Of a stretch of 37,173 nt of DNA, positions 8,925-17,749 are shown piece after piece (positions within the stretch are counted from its first letter, which is position 1; each line of letters opens with the position of its first letter). A model generated the notes under the pieces. The model had not been told where the DNA came from. It made no database searches and saw only the letters and a list, made by a program, of their open reading frames with translations. A program made the position numbers and the translations under genes. The DNA is from Caulobacteraceae bacterium (GTDB lineage: Bacteria; Pseudomonadota; Alphaproteobacteria; Caulobacterales; Caulobacteraceae): NCBI GenBank assembly GCA_025450315.1, contig JANWHQ010000050.1, forward strand, positions 1 through 37,173, read 5' to 3'.

Positions 8925-9500
8925 TTGCGCTCCCAGCTGAGCCTGCCCGAGGTGCTGCTTTGGCAGCAGTTGCGACGACGAGGATTTGAAGGTCTGCGCT
9001 TTCGCCGCCAGCATCCAGCCGGTCCCTACATCCTCGACTTCCATTGCGAAGACGTTCGCCTCGCGGTCGACATAGATGGCGAAGGCCACGGGTGCGGAGA
9101 TCAACCCGGCCACGACAAACGCCGTGACGACTGGCTCGCCCGACACGACATCGTGGTCCTGCGACTTCCAGCCCGGCTGGTGTTGAAGGATATGGACTCC
9201 GCGCTTGGGACGATCCTCGTCCGGCTCGAAGCGCTGGGGATGCAGCCCCTTCCCGCCCTGCGGGCGGACCTCCCCCAGAGGGGGAAGATCCAGGAGCCTA
9301 ATCCCGCTCCACCAGCTTGCCGTCCTCGACCGCGCGGTAGAAGCACGAGCGGAAGCCGACGTGGCAGGCGCCGCCGTCGCCCTGGGGGCGCACCTTCACC
9401 AGCACCGCGTCCTGGTCGCAGTCGACGCGCACCTCGACGACCTGCTGCAGCTGGCCCGATGTCTCGCCCTTCTTCCAGAGCGCCTGGCGCGAGCGGCTGA
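8925..9500 (+). CDS. DUF559 endonuclease-like protein, start unclear and 3' end overlapping hisI
   Basis: This frame encodes a recognisable DUF559 domain, related to Vsr-type short-patch repair endonucleases: [48 protein letters not shown], then [17 protein letters not shown]. The domain fills about 8901-9230. No ATG or GTG start exists in frame; TTG 8925 is the only usable codon near the 5' end and it cuts off the normal RARQLR opening. Similarity ends near 9230, but the frame runs on to 9500 across the opposite-strand hisI. It may be a start-lost relic or use a nonstandard start. The nuclease role is inferred from the fold family and is not demonstrated. Confidence 0.5.
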   Translation: MRSQLSLPEVLLWQQLRRRGFEGLRFRRQHPAGPYILDFHCEDVRLAVDIDGEGHGCGDQPGHDKRRDDWLARHDIVVLRLPARLVLKDMDSALGTILVRLEALGMQPLPALRADLPQRGKIQEPNPAPPACRPRPRGRSTSGSRRGRRRRRPGGAPSPAPRPGRSRRAPRRPAAAGPMSRPSSRAPGASG

Positions 9501-9693
9501 AATAGTGGGCCCAGCCGGTGTCCAGCGTCAGCCTCAGAGCCTCGGCGTTCATCCAGGCCACCATCAGCACCTCGCCGGTCTCGGCATGGGTGGTCACCGT
9601 CGCGATCAGGCCGTTGGCGTCAAATCGGGGCGCGAGCACGTGGCCGCGCTCGAGCGATTCCTGCGAATCGGCCGTGGGGAAGATGTCGCTCAT
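9298..9693 (-). CDS. hisI: Phosphoribosyl-AMP cyclohydrolase
   Basis: The 131-residue enzyme opens the adenine ring of phosphoribosyl-AMP in histidine biosynthesis. Visible features are [29 protein letters not shown], the metal-binding DCDQD (91-95), and zinc ligands Cys92, Cys110 and Cys117 in [14 protein letters not shown]. Its length is normal for the stand-alone enzyme, which lacks the fused HisE domain seen in enterics. It lies downstream of folE on the same strand, separated by a REP-like element. The DUF559 frame runs antisense through its 3' half. Confidence 0.97.
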   Translation of the reverse strand: MSDIFPTADSQESLERGHVLAPRFDANGLIATVTTHAETGEVLMVAWMNAEALRLTLDTGWAHYFSRSRQALWKKGETSGQLQQVVEVRVDCDQDAVLVKVRPQGDGGACHVGFRSCFYRAVEDGKLVERD

Positions 9694-9716
9694 GAGCCCT
9701 CGCCCGCCCCCCTCTT

Positions 9717-9801
9717 ACCGTCATCGGCCTGTCCCGCCGATCCATGATCACAGGAGAGCGAGGTGTGCATGGCTTCGCGGGACAAGCCCGCGAATGACGG
9801 T
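9717..9801. repeat. REP-like intergenic palindromic element, copy 2
   Basis: Inverted ends ACCGTCAT (9717-9724) and ATGACGGT (9794-9801) match those of the copy at 2494-2561. Inside is the perfect hairpin TTCGCGGG (9774-9781), loop ACAAG, CCCGCGAA (9787-9794), with the shared GGGACAAGCC core. It lies between folE and hisI on the minus strand and may separate their transcripts. Confidence 0.65.
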
Positions 9802-9813
9802 GATTTCTGCGCC

Positions 9814-10431
9814 CTACTTCCGGCTGCAGAAGTTCAGGAAGCGCTCCTGCATGGCCTGGTCGGTCTTGAACACGCCGGTGAAGTTGGTGGTGATGGTCGA
9901 GACGTGCCGGTGATGCACGCCGCGGGTGGTCATGCACTGGTGCTCGGCGTCGATCAGCACGGCCACGCCCCGGGGCGCCAGGCCGGCCTCGATAGTCTGG
10001 GCGATCTGGCGGGTCAGGGTCTCCTGGTTCTGCAGGCGGCGCGCGAACACCTCGACCACCCGCGCCAGCTTGGAGATGCCCACCACCCGGTCGATCGGGA
10101 CATAGGCGACGTAGGCCTTGCCCAGGAAGGGCGCCATGTGGTGCTCGCAGTGGCTCTCCACCTCGATGTCGCGCAGCATGACGATGTCGTCGTAGCCCTC
10201 GACGTCCTCGAAGGTCTTGCCCAGCAACTTGCCGGGATCCTCGGCATAGCCCGAGAACCACTCGTCGAAGGCCTCGACCACCCGGCGCGGCGTCTCCACC
10301 AGGCCCTCGCGGTCCGGATCGTCGCCGGCCCAGGCCAGCAGGGTGCGCACCGCTTCCAGCGCCTGCTCGCGGGTGGGCTTGCGAAGGCCCCGGGGGGCGA
10401 CGCTCAACGCCGGCTTCTTGGCGAGATCCAT
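9814..10431 (-). CDS. folE: GTP cyclohydrolase I
   Basis: The 205-residue enzyme converts GTP to dihydroneopterin triphosphate, the first step toward folate. The type I family is clear from GLVETPRRVVEAF, the zinc site SHCEHHMAPF (Cys95, His98), the second zinc cysteine in HQCMTTRGV (Cys166), and the C-terminal TTNFTGVFK. Its length is typical. The gene is divergent from cysS over 111 bp. An N-terminal extension of about 20 residues before the conserved domain is common in this family. Confidence 0.97.
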   Translation of the reverse strand: MDLAKKPALSVAPRGLRKPTREQALEAVRTLLAWAGDDPDREGLVETPRRVVEAFDEWFSGYAEDPGKLLGKTFEDVEGYDDIVMLRDIEVESHCEHHMAPFLGKAYVAYVPIDRVVGISKLARVVEVFARRLQNQETLTRQIAQTIEAGLAPRGVAVLIDAEHQCMTTRGVHHRHVSTITTNFTGVFKTDQAMQERFLNFCSRK

Positions 10432-10542
10432 GCCGTAATCTTTCCGAAAATCGGGCCGTCTGGGCGTCTGTTCCCCCAGCGGTTCCTAAAGTTGCGCGCA
10501 CGCTATATGGGACGGCGCACCTGAAGGGCAACTCACGCGCCG

Positions 10543-11925
10543 ATGAGCGATCTTTTCCTCTACGACACCATGAGCCGCGAAAAGCGGCGGTTCGTCCCGA
10601 CCGATCCGGCGCGCGTGACCATGTATGTGTGCGGACCCACGGTCTACAACTTCGCCCACATCGGCAATTTCCGGCCGGTGGTGGTGTTCGACCTGTTGTT
10701 CCGGATGCTGCGCCGCATCTACGGCGAAGCGGCGGTACTGTACGCGGCCAACGTCACCGACGTGGACGACAAGATCAACGCCAAGGCCACGGCCGAGGGC
10801 GTCTCCATCGAGGTGATCACCGACCGCTACCTCTCGGCCTACAACGCCGACGCCGCGGCCCTGGGCGCGCTGCCCCCGACCTTCCAGCCGCGCGTCACCC
10901 GGACCATGGACGCCATCCTCGCCATGATCGGCAGGCTGGTCGACGGCCAGGGCGCCTATGCCGCCGAAGGGCATGTGCTGTTCGACACCCAGGCCTTCCC
11001 CGCCTACGGCAAGCTGTCGGGCCGGCCGATGGACGAGATGATCGCCGGCGCCCGGGTCGAGGTCGCCCCCTATAAGCGCCACCCCGCCGATTTCGTGTTG
11101 TGGAAGCCCTCCAAGCCCGGCGAGCCGGAGTGGCCCAGCCCCTGGGGCCCGGGGCGGCCGGGCTGGCACATCGAGTGCTCGGCGATGATCGACGAGGTGC
11201 TGGGCCTGCCCATCGACATCCACGGCGGCGGCATCGACCTGGTCTTCCCGCACCACGAGAACGAGCTGGCCCAGGGCTGCTGCGCCGACCACGTCGACAC
11301 CTACGCCCGCTGGTGGATGCACAACGGCTTCCTCAACATGGGCGAGGAGAAGATGTCCAAGAGCCTGGGCAACGTCGCCCTGGCCCATGACCTTCTGAAG
11401 GTCTACCCCGGCGAGGCGATCCGCTGGGCCCTGCTGGTCGGCCATTACCGGGCACCCTTGGAATGGACCACCGAGCTGATCGAGCAGGCCAAGAAGTCGC
11501 TCGACCGGCTTTACGGCGCCCTCAGGCGCGCCGCCGACATTCCCGCCGACGCCGACCAACCCTCGCCCGCGTTCCTGGAAGCCCTGCACGACGACCTCAA
11601 CACGCCCCGGGCCCTCGCCGAGCTGTTCGCCCTGGCCTCGGCCCTGGAGACTGCAGCGCCGGAGGCCCGCGGCCTGGCCAAGGGCGAGCTTCTGGCCTCT
11701 GCCCGGCTGATGGGGTTCCTGGACGCCGATCCGGAAGCCTGGTTCCAGGGCGGCGCCGATGGGGGTCTGAAGGACAAGGTCGAAGCCCTGATCGCCGCCC
11801 GCATAGAGGCCCGCACCGCCAAGGACTGGACCGAGGCCGACCGGATCCGCGCGGAGCTGGACGTCCTGGGCGTGGTGGTCATGGACAGTCCGCAAGGGGC
11901 GACCTGGCGGCTCAAGGGTGCCTGA
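10543..11925 (+). CDS. cysS: Cysteinyl-tRNA synthetase
   Basis: The 460-residue class I aminoacyl-tRNA synthetase charges tRNA-Cys. It shows YVCGPTVYNFAHIGN, with zinc ligand Cys30 and the HIGH-type motif at 39-42, the zinc-site segment WHIECSAM, the family motif IHGGGIDLVFPHHENE, and KMSKS at 270-274. The tRNA-binding C-terminal helical domain ends in ADRIRAELDVLGVVVMD. Its length is normal. It leads a run of plus-strand genes reaching to yciB; the SRPBCC gene starts 12 bp downstream. Confidence 0.98.
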   Translation: MSDLFLYDTMSREKRRFVPTDPARVTMYVCGPTVYNFAHIGNFRPVVVFDLLFRMLRRIYGEAAVLYAANVTDVDDKINAKATAEGVSIEVITDRYLSAYNADAAALGALPPTFQPRVTRTMDAILAMIGRLVDGQGAYAAEGHVLFDTQAFPAYGKLSGRPMDEMIAGARVEVAPYKRHPADFVLWKPSKPGEPEWPSPWGPGRPGWHIECSAMIDEVLGLPIDIHGGGIDLVFPHHENELAQGCCADHVDTYARWWMHNGFLNMGEEKMSKSLGNVALAHDLLKVYPGEAIRWALLVGHYRAPLEWTTELIEQAKKSLDRLYGALRRAADIPADADQPSPAFLEALHDDLNTPRALAELFALASALETAAPEARGLAKGELLASARLMGFLDADPEAWFQGGADGGLKDKVEALIAARIEARTAKDWTEADRIRAELDVLGVVVMDSPQGATWRLKGA

Positions 11926-11937
11926 GCGGAGTGCATC

Positions 11938-12387
11938 GTGGCTAGAGCCGTCTTCCGTGTCGAACACCGTCTTGGCATCCCCGCGCCGGCGCACGTGGTC
12001 TGGCAGGTGCTGGCGGACCTGGAGCGCTGGGGCCAGTGGAACCCGATCTATCCCAAGGCCGAGGGCCGGCTGAGCATCGGCGGCCGGCTGGAGATCACAG
12101 AGACGATGCCGGGCGGCGAGCCGGTGCAGATCACGCCCACCGTGGTCGACTGGGTGCCCGACGCCCAGATCCTGTGGCGGATGTCGCAGAAGCTCGGCTT
12201 CCTGAAGCGCCTGCGCTATCTCGAGATCGACCCGCTGTCGGACGAGGGCTGCATCTTCGCCAATGGCGAGGACTGGTATGGCCGGCCCGCCCGCTACGTC
12301 ACCTCCGCCCAGCGCCGGGCCATGCGCGAGGGCTTCGCGGCCCTGGGCGAGGCGCTCAGCGCGCGCGCCGTCAGCGTATGGCGCTAG
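11938..12387 (+). CDS. SRPBCC (START-like) domain protein
   Basis: The 149-residue protein has the polyketide cyclase/START-like SRPBCC fold: an N-terminal strand (VEHRLGIPAPAHVVWQVLADL), then ERWGQWNP, a curved sheet, and a long C-terminal helix (RRAMREGFAALGEAL). These proteins bind hydrophobic ligands in a central cavity; the ligand here is unknown. GTG 11938 is the likely start, 12 bp after cysS, so the gene is probably co-transcribed with it. The function is unassigned. Confidence 0.8.
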   Translation: MARAVFRVEHRLGIPAPAHVVWQVLADLERWGQWNPIYPKAEGRLSIGGRLEITETMPGGEPVQITPTVVDWVPDAQILWRMSQKLGFLKRLRYLEIDPLSDEGCIFANGEDWYGRPARYVTSAQRRAMREGFAALGEALSARAVSVWR

Positions 12388-12415
12388 GCGCCGCCAACGC
12401 CTACATCCAGCCAGG

Positions 12416-12874
12416 ATGATCGACGACCTCTATTCGGCCAGGATCCTGACCCTCGCGGCCAACATGCCGCGGGCGGGACGGCTCGACGCGCCCGACGCCT
12501 CCTCGGAGAAGATCTCCAGGCTCTGCGGCTCGCGGGTGCTGGTGGATCTGAAGCTGAAGGACGGCGAGGTGGTCGACTTCGCCCAGGAGGTGAAGGCCTG
12601 CGCCCTCGGTCAGGCGGCGGCGGCCGTCCTGGGCGCCAACGTCATCGGCGCGCGGGTTGACGAAATCGAAAGCGCGCGCGATCAGCTTCGCGCGATGCTC
12701 AAGGCGGGAGGCCCCGCCCCAGAGGGACGTTTCGTGGACCTGAAAGCGCTCGAACCGGTGAAGGACTACCCGGCGCGCCATGCGTCCACCCTGCTGGCGT
12801 TCGAGGCGGCGCTCGAGGCCGCGCGCGCGGCCTCGGGGGCGGCGGAGCGAACTAGCCCCGCCGGCGCGGCTTGA
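12416..12874 (+). CDS. IscU/NifU-like iron-sulfur cluster scaffold protein
   Basis: The 152-residue protein matches the alphaproteobacterial IscU-like scaffold family: an N-terminal [18 protein letters not shown], then the conserved [10 protein letters not shown] (Cys37) and [20 protein letters not shown] (Cys62). The third cysteine of classical IscU is absent; the matching region reads [14 protein letters not shown] believe this is usual for this subfamily, but it leaves open whether the protein builds clusters in the standard way. ATG 12416 follows the SRPBCC gene by 28 bp and yidD follows 58 bp later, so an operon is likely. Confidence 0.8.
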   Translation: MIDDLYSARILTLAANMPRAGRLDAPDASSEKISRLCGSRVLVDLKLKDGEVVDFAQEVKACALGQAAAAVLGANVIGARVDEIESARDQLRAMLKAGGPAPEGRFVDLKALEPVKDYPARHASTLLAFEAALEAARAASGAAERTSPAGAA

Positions 12875-12932
12875 TCGGTTCCTCGCGGGCGGATACCGCA
12901 AGGCCGAACCTTCGTTCGCAATCGCGCCCGGC

Positions 12933-13196
12933 ATGAGCCTCTACGAACGATCCGTCAGACTGGCGCACCGCGCCTACAAGCTGACGCTCTCGCCCTGGAT
13001 CGGGCGCCAGTGCCGCTTCCTGCCGACCTGTTCGGACTATGCGGCCGAGGCCCTGATCGTGCACGGCCCCTGGCGCGGCTCCATGCTGGCGGCCCGGCGG
13101 CTGTGCAGATGCCATCCCTGGGGCGGGTCCGGCTACGACCCGCTTCCGCCGCGCAAGCCCGTCGACGAAGACGCCCGCGCGGAACCCTTTGTGTGA
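12933..13196 (+). CDS. yidD: Membrane protein insertion efficiency factor YidD
   Basis: The 87-residue protein belongs to the YidD family, which aids YidC-dependent membrane protein insertion at the inner face of the membrane. The signature is complete: [23 protein letters not shown], then [21 protein letters not shown] and GYDPLP, with the conserved cysteines. ATG 12933 gives the normal N-terminus with its amphipathic helix. The gene ends 4 bp before thrS. YidD is often beside rpmH-rnpA-yidC, but here it sits between the scaffold gene and thrS. Confidence 0.95.
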   Translation: MSLYERSVRLAHRAYKLTLSPWIGRQCRFLPTCSDYAAEALIVHGPWRGSMLAARRLCRCHPWGGSGYDPLPPRKPVDEDARAEPFV

Positions 13197-13200
13197 GACC

Positions 13201-15135
13201 ATGATCGATCTGATCTTCCCGGACGGCTCCAGCCGCCCGTTCCCGGACGGGGTGACGGGCCGCGACGTCGCGGCCTCGATCTCGCCCTCGCTCGCCAAGC
13301 GGGCCATCCTGATCAAGCTGGACGGCCAGGTCCGCGACCTGGAGCGGCCGCTGGACAAGGGCGGCCGCATCGAGATCCTGGGCCGCGACGCCCCCGAGGC
13401 GCTGGACGTCATCCGTCACGACACCGCCCACGTGCTGGCCGAGGCGGTGCAGGAGCTGTTCCCCGGCACCCAGGTGACCATCGGCCCCAACGTCGAGGAC
13501 GGCTTCTACTACGACTTCGCCCGCGACGAGCCCTTCAGCCTGGACGACCTGCCCCGGATCGAGCAGCGCATGCGCGAGATCGTCGATCGCGACGAGGCCA
13601 TCCGCCGCGAGGAGGTCCAGCGCGACGCCGCCATCGCCGACTTCGAGGGCATGGGCGAAAAGTACAAGGCGGAGATCATCCAGGGCCTGCCGGCCGGCGA
13701 GACCATCACGGTCTATCACCAAGGCGCCTGGAAGGACCTCTGCCGCGGGCCGCACCTGCCGTCCACCCGCTTCGTGGGCAAGGCGTTCAAGCTGACCAAG
13801 CTGGCCGGCGCCTATTGGCGAGGCGATCAGCGCAACGCCCAGCTGCAGCGCATCTACGGCACGGCCTGGGCCTCGGACGAGGAGCTGCAGGCCTACCTCA
13901 AGCGCATCGAGGAGGCCGAGAAGCGCGACCACCGCCGCATCGGCCGCCAGATGGACCTCTTCCACCTGCAGGAAGAGGGCAAGGGCATGGTGTTCTGGCA
14001 CCCCAAGGGCTGGACCCTGTGGCGGGCGCTGGAGGCCTATATGCGCCGCCAGCTCGACGCCGACGGCTACTCGGAGGTGAAGACGCCCCAGCTGCTCGAC
14101 TACAGCCTCTGGCAGCGCTCGGGGCATGCCGAGAAGTTCGGGCACAACATGTTCAAGTGCGAGACCGAGGAGGGCGAGCTGCTCGCGGTCAAGCCGATGA
14201 ACTGCCCGGGCCACGTGCAGATCTTCAACATGGGCCAGAAGTCCTATCGCGACCTGCCCCTGCGCATGGCCGAGTTCGGAGCCTGCCACCGCTACGAGCC
14301 GTCGGGCGGCCTGCACGGCATCATGCGGGTGCGCGGATTCACCCAGGACGACGCCCACATCTTCTGCCGCGAGAACCAGATCGAGGCGGAGACGACCAGG
14401 TTCGCGCGCCTACTGCATCAGGTCTACGACGACCTCGGGGTCGAACTGCAGAGCGTCAAGCTGGCGCTGAGGCCCGAGCTTCGGGCCGGTAGCGACGAGA
14501 CCTGGGACCGGGCCGAGGCCATGCTCGAGCGCGCCGCCATCGCGGCGGGCATGCAGGTGGAGATGCTGCCGGGCGAGGGCGCCTTCTACGGGCCCAAGCT
14601 GGAGTTCCACCTGAGGGACGCCATCGGCCGCACCTGGCAGTGCGGCACGCTGCAGCTGGACTTCGTGCTGCCCGAGCGTCTGGACGCGGAATATGTGGCC
14701 GAGGACGGCTCTAAGCAGCGGCCGGTGATGCTGCACCGGGCGATCCTGGGCACCTTCGAGCGCTTCCTCGGCATCCTGATCGAGAACGTCGCCGGGGCCT
14801 TCCCGCTGTGGCTGGCGCCGGTGCAGGTGGTGGTGGCCACCATCACCTCCGACGCGGACGGCTTCGCCGAGGAGGCCGCCTCCAAGCTGCGCACGGCGGG
14901 GCTCAGGGTCGAGACCGACCTGCGCAACGAGAAGATCAACTACAAGATCCGCGAGCACTCCCTGGCCAAGGTCCCGGTGATCGCCGTGGTCGGACGACGC
15001 GAGGCGGAGGAGGGCAAGGTCGCCCTGCGCCGCCTGGGTTCCACCGATCAGCAGATCGTCAGCCTCGACGAGGCCATCGCGGCCCTCGGCCAGGAAGCCC
15101 TGCCGCCCGACCTGAAGCGCAGGGCGGCGCAATGA
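13201..15135 (+). CDS. thrS: Threonyl-tRNA synthetase
   Basis: The 644-residue class II synthetase has an N-terminal TGS domain (1-62), the editing domain with HxxxH at His73 and His77, the catalytic core with zinc ligand Cys335 in VKPMNCPGH, motif 2 around [15 protein letters not shown], motif 3 around [18 protein letters not shown], and an anticodon-binding domain at the C-terminus. The length is normal. ATG 13201 is preferred over an in-frame TTG 12 bases earlier because the mature protein begins at the TGS strand. It starts 4 bp after yidD, so the two are probably coupled. Confidence 0.98.
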   Translation: MIDLIFPDGSSRPFPDGVTGRDVAASISPSLAKRAILIKLDGQVRDLERPLDKGGRIEILGRDAPEALDVIRHDTAHVLAEAVQELFPGTQVTIGPNVEDGFYYDFARDEPFSLDDLPRIEQRMREIVDRDEAIRREEVQRDAAIADFEGMGEKYKAEIIQGLPAGETITVYHQGAWKDLCRGPHLPSTRFVGKAFKLTKLAGAYWRGDQRNAQLQRIYGTAWASDEELQAYLKRIEEAEKRDHRRIGRQMDLFHLQEEGKGMVFWHPKGWTLWRALEAYMRRQLDADGYSEVKTPQLLDYSLWQRSGHAEKFGHNMFKCETEEGELLAVKPMNCPGHVQIFNMGQKSYRDLPLRMAEFGACHRYEPSGGLHGIMRVRGFTQDDAHIFCRENQIEAETTRFARLLHQVYDDLGVELQSVKLALRPELRAGSDETWDRAEAMLERAAIAAGMQVEMLPGEGAFYGPKLEFHLRDAIGRTWQCGTLQLDFVLPERLDAEYVAEDGSKQRPVMLHRAILGTFERFLGILIENVAGAFPLWLAPVQVVVATITSDADGFAEEAASKLRTAGLRVETDLRNEKINYKIREHSLAKVPVIAVVGRREAEEGKVALRRLGSTDQQIVSLDEAIAALGQEALPPDLKRRAAQ

Positions 15136-15149
15136 GCACCGTCGCGTAT

Positions 15150-15196
15150 TTCCCCTCCCCCCTCGAGGGGCAGGGCCCGAGGGAAGGGGGAGGGAA
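15150..15196. repeat. C/G-rich inverted repeat between thrS and ftsY
   Basis: TTCCCCTCCCCC (15150-15161) is complementary, with one bulge, to GGGGGAGGGAA (15186-15196), and a perfect 12-bp palindrome CCCCTCGAGGGG lies at 15158-15169. The 72-bp gap is filled by this structure. It resembles the C/G-rich intergenic repeats common in alphaproteobacteria. It could attenuate or process the thrS-ftsY transcript. Confidence 0.5.
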
Positions 15197-15207
15197 GGTG
15201 CGCGGGC

Positions 15208-16161
15208 ATGTCTGAATCCGCCTCCGGACAGAAAAAGGGCTGGCTCCAGCGTCTCGCCGACGGGCTGACGCGGTCGTCCAAGCAGATGACCGAGCAGGTC
15301 GTCTCGGTGCTGACCAAGATGCAGCTCGACGACGAGGCCCTGGCCACCCTCGAGGACCTCTTGATCGAGTCCGACCTCGGCCCGGAGGCGTCCAGGCGGA
15401 TCGTGGGGCGCTTCAGCGCCGAGCGCTTCGGCGAGCGCGAAACCGCCGAGCAGATCAAGGGCGCCCTGGCGCGGGCCATCGCCGGGGAGCTGGCCAGCCA
15501 CGTGGGCCGGTTCGACCCGCTGTCGGGACCGCGGCCCTATGTGGTGCTGTTCGTGGGCGTCAACGGCTCGGGCAAGACCACCACGCTCGGCAAGATCGCC
15601 GCCGATCTGAAGCGGCGGGGCGCCAAGGTCGTGGTCGGCGCGGCCGACACCTTCCGCGCCGCGGCCATCGAGCAGCTGCAGGTCTGGGGCCAGCGCGCCG
15701 GCGTCGAGGTGATCGCCAAGGCCCAGGGGACCGATCCGGCGGGCGTCGCCTTCGAGGCGCTGGAGCGGGCCCAGGCCGCCGGCGCGGACGTGGTGCTGAT
15801 CGACACCGCCGGGCGGCTGCAGAACAAGACCCAGCTGATGGACGAGCTCGGCAAGATCGTGCGCGTCCTGAAGAAGCTCGATCCGACCGCGCCGCATGAG
15901 ACGCTCCTGGTGCTGGACGCCACCGTTGGCCGCAACGCCCTCTCCCAGATCGAGGTGTTCGACCGGACCGCCAAGGTCACCGGGGTCGTCATGACCAAGC
16001 TCGATGGAACCGCGCGCGGGGGGGTGCTCGTTCCGGTCGCGCAGGCGTCAGAGGCGCCGATCAAGCTGATCGGGGTGGGCGAGGGCCTGGATGATCTGCA
16101 GCCGTTCGACGCCGAGGCCTTCGCCCGCGGCCTCGTCGGCCTGGACGGGGGCAGGAGCTGA
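15208..16161 (+). CDS. ftsY: Signal recognition particle receptor FtsY
   Basis: The 317-residue GTPase docks SRP-ribosome complexes at the inner membrane. It has the helical N domain (1-105), the P-loop GVNGSGKTT (117-125), DTAGR (199-203) and TKLDGTARGG (from 263). The acidic A domain of enterobacterial FtsY is missing, as is usual in alphaproteobacteria, leaving a compact NG protein with a short amphipathic N-terminal stretch (KKGWLQRLADGL). The stop codon overlaps the yciB start by one base (TGATG), so the two are translationally linked. Confidence 0.97.
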   Translation: MSESASGQKKGWLQRLADGLTRSSKQMTEQVVSVLTKMQLDDEALATLEDLLIESDLGPEASRRIVGRFSAERFGERETAEQIKGALARAIAGELASHVGRFDPLSGPRPYVVLFVGVNGSGKTTTLGKIAADLKRRGAKVVVGAADTFRAAAIEQLQVWGQRAGVEVIAKAQGTDPAGVAFEALERAQAAGADVVLIDTAGRLQNKTQLMDELGKIVRVLKKLDPTAPHETLLVLDATVGRNALSQIEVFDRTAKVTGVVMTKLDGTARGGVLVPVAQASEAPIKLIGVGEGLDDLQPFDAEAFARGLVGLDGGRS

Positions 16162-16781
16162 TGGCTGACGGCGACGCACCTCCCCCTCCCAACCCCGTCG
16201 TGCGGGCCATCGTCGACTACGGCGGGCTGGCGGTCTTCCTGCTGACCTATTTCGTGGCGCGGATGATCCTGAAGCAGCCCGGCAATCCGGCCCTGTTGAC
16301 CGCCACCTGGGGCCTGGTCGGCGGCTCCGCCGTGGCCCTGATCGTCGGACTGGTGGTCGAGCGCCGGATCGCGCCCCTGCCCCTGTTCGCGGGCCTCGCG
16401 GCCCTGATCTTCGGCGGCCTGACCCTGGTGTTCCACGACCCGCGCTTCGTGAAGATCAAGCCCACCGCCATCAACCTGGCGCTGGCCGGGGTGATGCTGA
16501 TCGGCACGGCCATGGGCAAGAACCCGCTGAAGGCCCTGTTCGCCGACGCCCTGCACCTGTCGCCCCAGGGCTGGCGCAAGCTGACCGTCCGCTACGGGAT
16601 CTTCTTCCTGGTGATGGCCGGGCTGAACGAGGCGGTCTGGCGCACCCAGCCCGACAGCGTCTGGATCCTGTTCCGTTTCCCGGGGCTGCAGATCCTGTCC
16701 CTGCTGTTCGCGGTCACCCAGGTGCCGATGATGATGAAGGACATGAAGAGCCTGGAGGCGGCCGCTGAGATGGAGCCCTAG
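16161..16781 (+). CDS. yciB: Inner-membrane septation/intracellular septation protein A family (YciB)
   Basis: The 206-residue protein has five to six hydrophobic helices and the family hallmarks FLLTYFVARMILKQPG at the first helix, MGKNPLKALF in the middle, WRKLTVRYGIFFLVMAGLNEAVWRT, and a last helix ending in TQVPMMMKDM. YciB (IspZ-like) proteins affect cell envelope and septum integrity; the molecular role is poorly known. It overlaps ftsY by one base, a neighbour order I believe is common in alphaproteobacteria. Confidence 0.93.
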   Translation: MADGDAPPPPNPVVRAIVDYGGLAVFLLTYFVARMILKQPGNPALLTATWGLVGGSAVALIVGLVVERRIAPLPLFAGLAALIFGGLTLVFHDPRFVKIKPTAINLALAGVMLIGTAMGKNPLKALFADALHLSPQGWRKLTVRYGIFFLVMAGLNEAVWRTQPDSVWILFRFPGLQILSLLFAVTQVPMMMKDMKSLEAAAEMEP

Positions 16782-16871
16782 GCGCTCCGGCTCCGCGTCG
16801 CCGTGTACGGACCAAGCGCAACAAATCTGTCGCGGAACGGTGCTATTGTCGCCGCCGAGCAAGAGGGCGTC

Positions 16872-17438
16872 ATGGCCAAGACCAAGTCGGAAAGCCCAGG
16901 TCCGCTCGACAAGTCGCCGAGCCACCTCCTCCACCGCGCGCTGCAGCGGGCGCTCGACATCTATGCCGAGACCGCCGGCCCGACCGCCGTCACCCAGCGC
17001 CAGTTCGCCGTCTTGGCCGCGGTCGCCGCCCGCGAGGGCCTGACCCAGGCCGACCTGGTCCGCTCCACCGGCATCGACCGCTCGACCTTGGCCGAGCTGG
17101 TCGCCCGCATGCTGGGCAAGGGGCTCCTGGCCCGCGAACGCTCCAACGAGGACGGCCGCGCCAACACCGTCACCCTCACCGACAAGGGCCGCACCGCCCT
17201 GGCCGAGGCCGAGCCTAGGGCCCACGCAGCCGACCAGGCGATCCTGAGGCTGGTGCCGTCGGGCAAGCGCGGCGGCTTCCTGGCCGCCCTCAGGGCCCTG
17301 GCCGCCGAACGGCCCAAGGACGGCGACGAGAAGGCCGACAAGGGCAAGAAGTCCAAGAAGGCCAAGAAGAAGGCCGCCAAGAAGGCCAAGAAGAGCCGCA
17401 AGTCCCCCGAAGGCGAACCCGCCCTGGTGGTGGGGTAG
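16872..17438 (+). CDS. MarR-family transcriptional regulator with lysine-rich tail
   Basis: The 188-residue protein has a MarR winged helix (about 20-130): TQRQFAVLAAVAAREGLTQADLV, the recognition helix region GIDRSTLAELVARMLGKGLL, and the wing RSNEDGRANTVTLTDKG. Residues 150-177 form an unusual tail rich in lysine and alanine (repeated KKAKK units), which could bind DNA nonspecifically, as in histone H1-like tails. ATG 16872 has AGAGGG as ribosome-binding site; the frame is open upstream without support. No divergent target gene is adjacent, so its regulon is unknown. Confidence 0.9.
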   Translation: MAKTKSESPGPLDKSPSHLLHRALQRALDIYAETAGPTAVTQRQFAVLAAVAAREGLTQADLVRSTGIDRSTLAELVARMLGKGLLARERSNEDGRANTVTLTDKGRTALAEAEPRAHAADQAILRLVPSGKRGGFLAALRALAAERPKDGDEKADKGKKSKKAKKKAAKKAKKSRKSPEGEPALVVG

Positions 17439-17440
17439 AC

Positions 17441-17472
17441 GCCGTCATCGCCCGGGCGCATCGGGCGACGGC
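17441..17472. terminator. Hairpin between convergent marR-type gene and small unknown gene
   Basis: GCCGTC plus GCCCG (17441-17454, with a three-base bulge) pairs with CGGGCGACGGC (17462-17472). It fills the 40-bp gap between two convergent stop codons. There is no clear U-tract on either side. Confidence 0.4.
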
Positions 17473-17478
17473 GCGATC

Positions 17479-17727
17479 TCAGATCTTGATGTCGAGCAGC
17501 GAGCCCGGGCGATAGGCCGCCTTGGGCGTTTCAGCCGGCGCAGCCGGTGTGACAGGTTCGGCCGCATACGCCGCCGCGTGGCGGACCGTGGGCGCCTCCA
17601 CCGCGGCGACCGGCGCGGCCTGGCTGAGCGCGGCCTGGAAGAAGGCGCGCTGGGCGGGGGTCACGTCGCGTGCGGGCGACGGTTGAGGCGCGGGCGCGCC
17701 GATGCCGGAGATGGGTCCCAGAGCCAT
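17479..17727 (-). CDS. Small Ala/Pro-rich protein of unknown function
   Basis: This 82-residue protein is not recognised. It is rich in Ala and Pro and has a short helical stretch (TPAQRAFFQAALSQAA) in the first half and a distinct C-terminus, YRPGSLLDIKI. It has no signal peptide, membrane segment or cysteine. The coding assignment rests on the intact frame between a hairpin and ccmG and on the defined, non-low-complexity ends. It lies 34 bp downstream of ccmG on the same strand, so it may be read through from the ccm operon or have its own promoter at the CtrA-like box. The ribosome-binding site is poor (GAGG one base before ATG). Confidence 0.6.
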   Translation of the reverse strand: MALGPISGIGAPAPQPSPARDVTPAQRAFFQAALSQAAPVAAVEAPTVRHAAAYAAEPVTPAAPAETPKAAYRPGSLLDIKI

Positions 17728-17749
17728 GCCTCAAGGCTTGGCGGGTATG

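Noticed and set aside
7629-9500. A phoD-DUF559 fusion protein
   Set aside because: The long frame covering both is a different frame from phoD through the phoD region; phoD has its own stop at 8893-8895.
10490-10512. A cysS promoter around GCTATATG
   Set aside because: The -10-like sequence is good, but no -35 element is found at a suitable distance.
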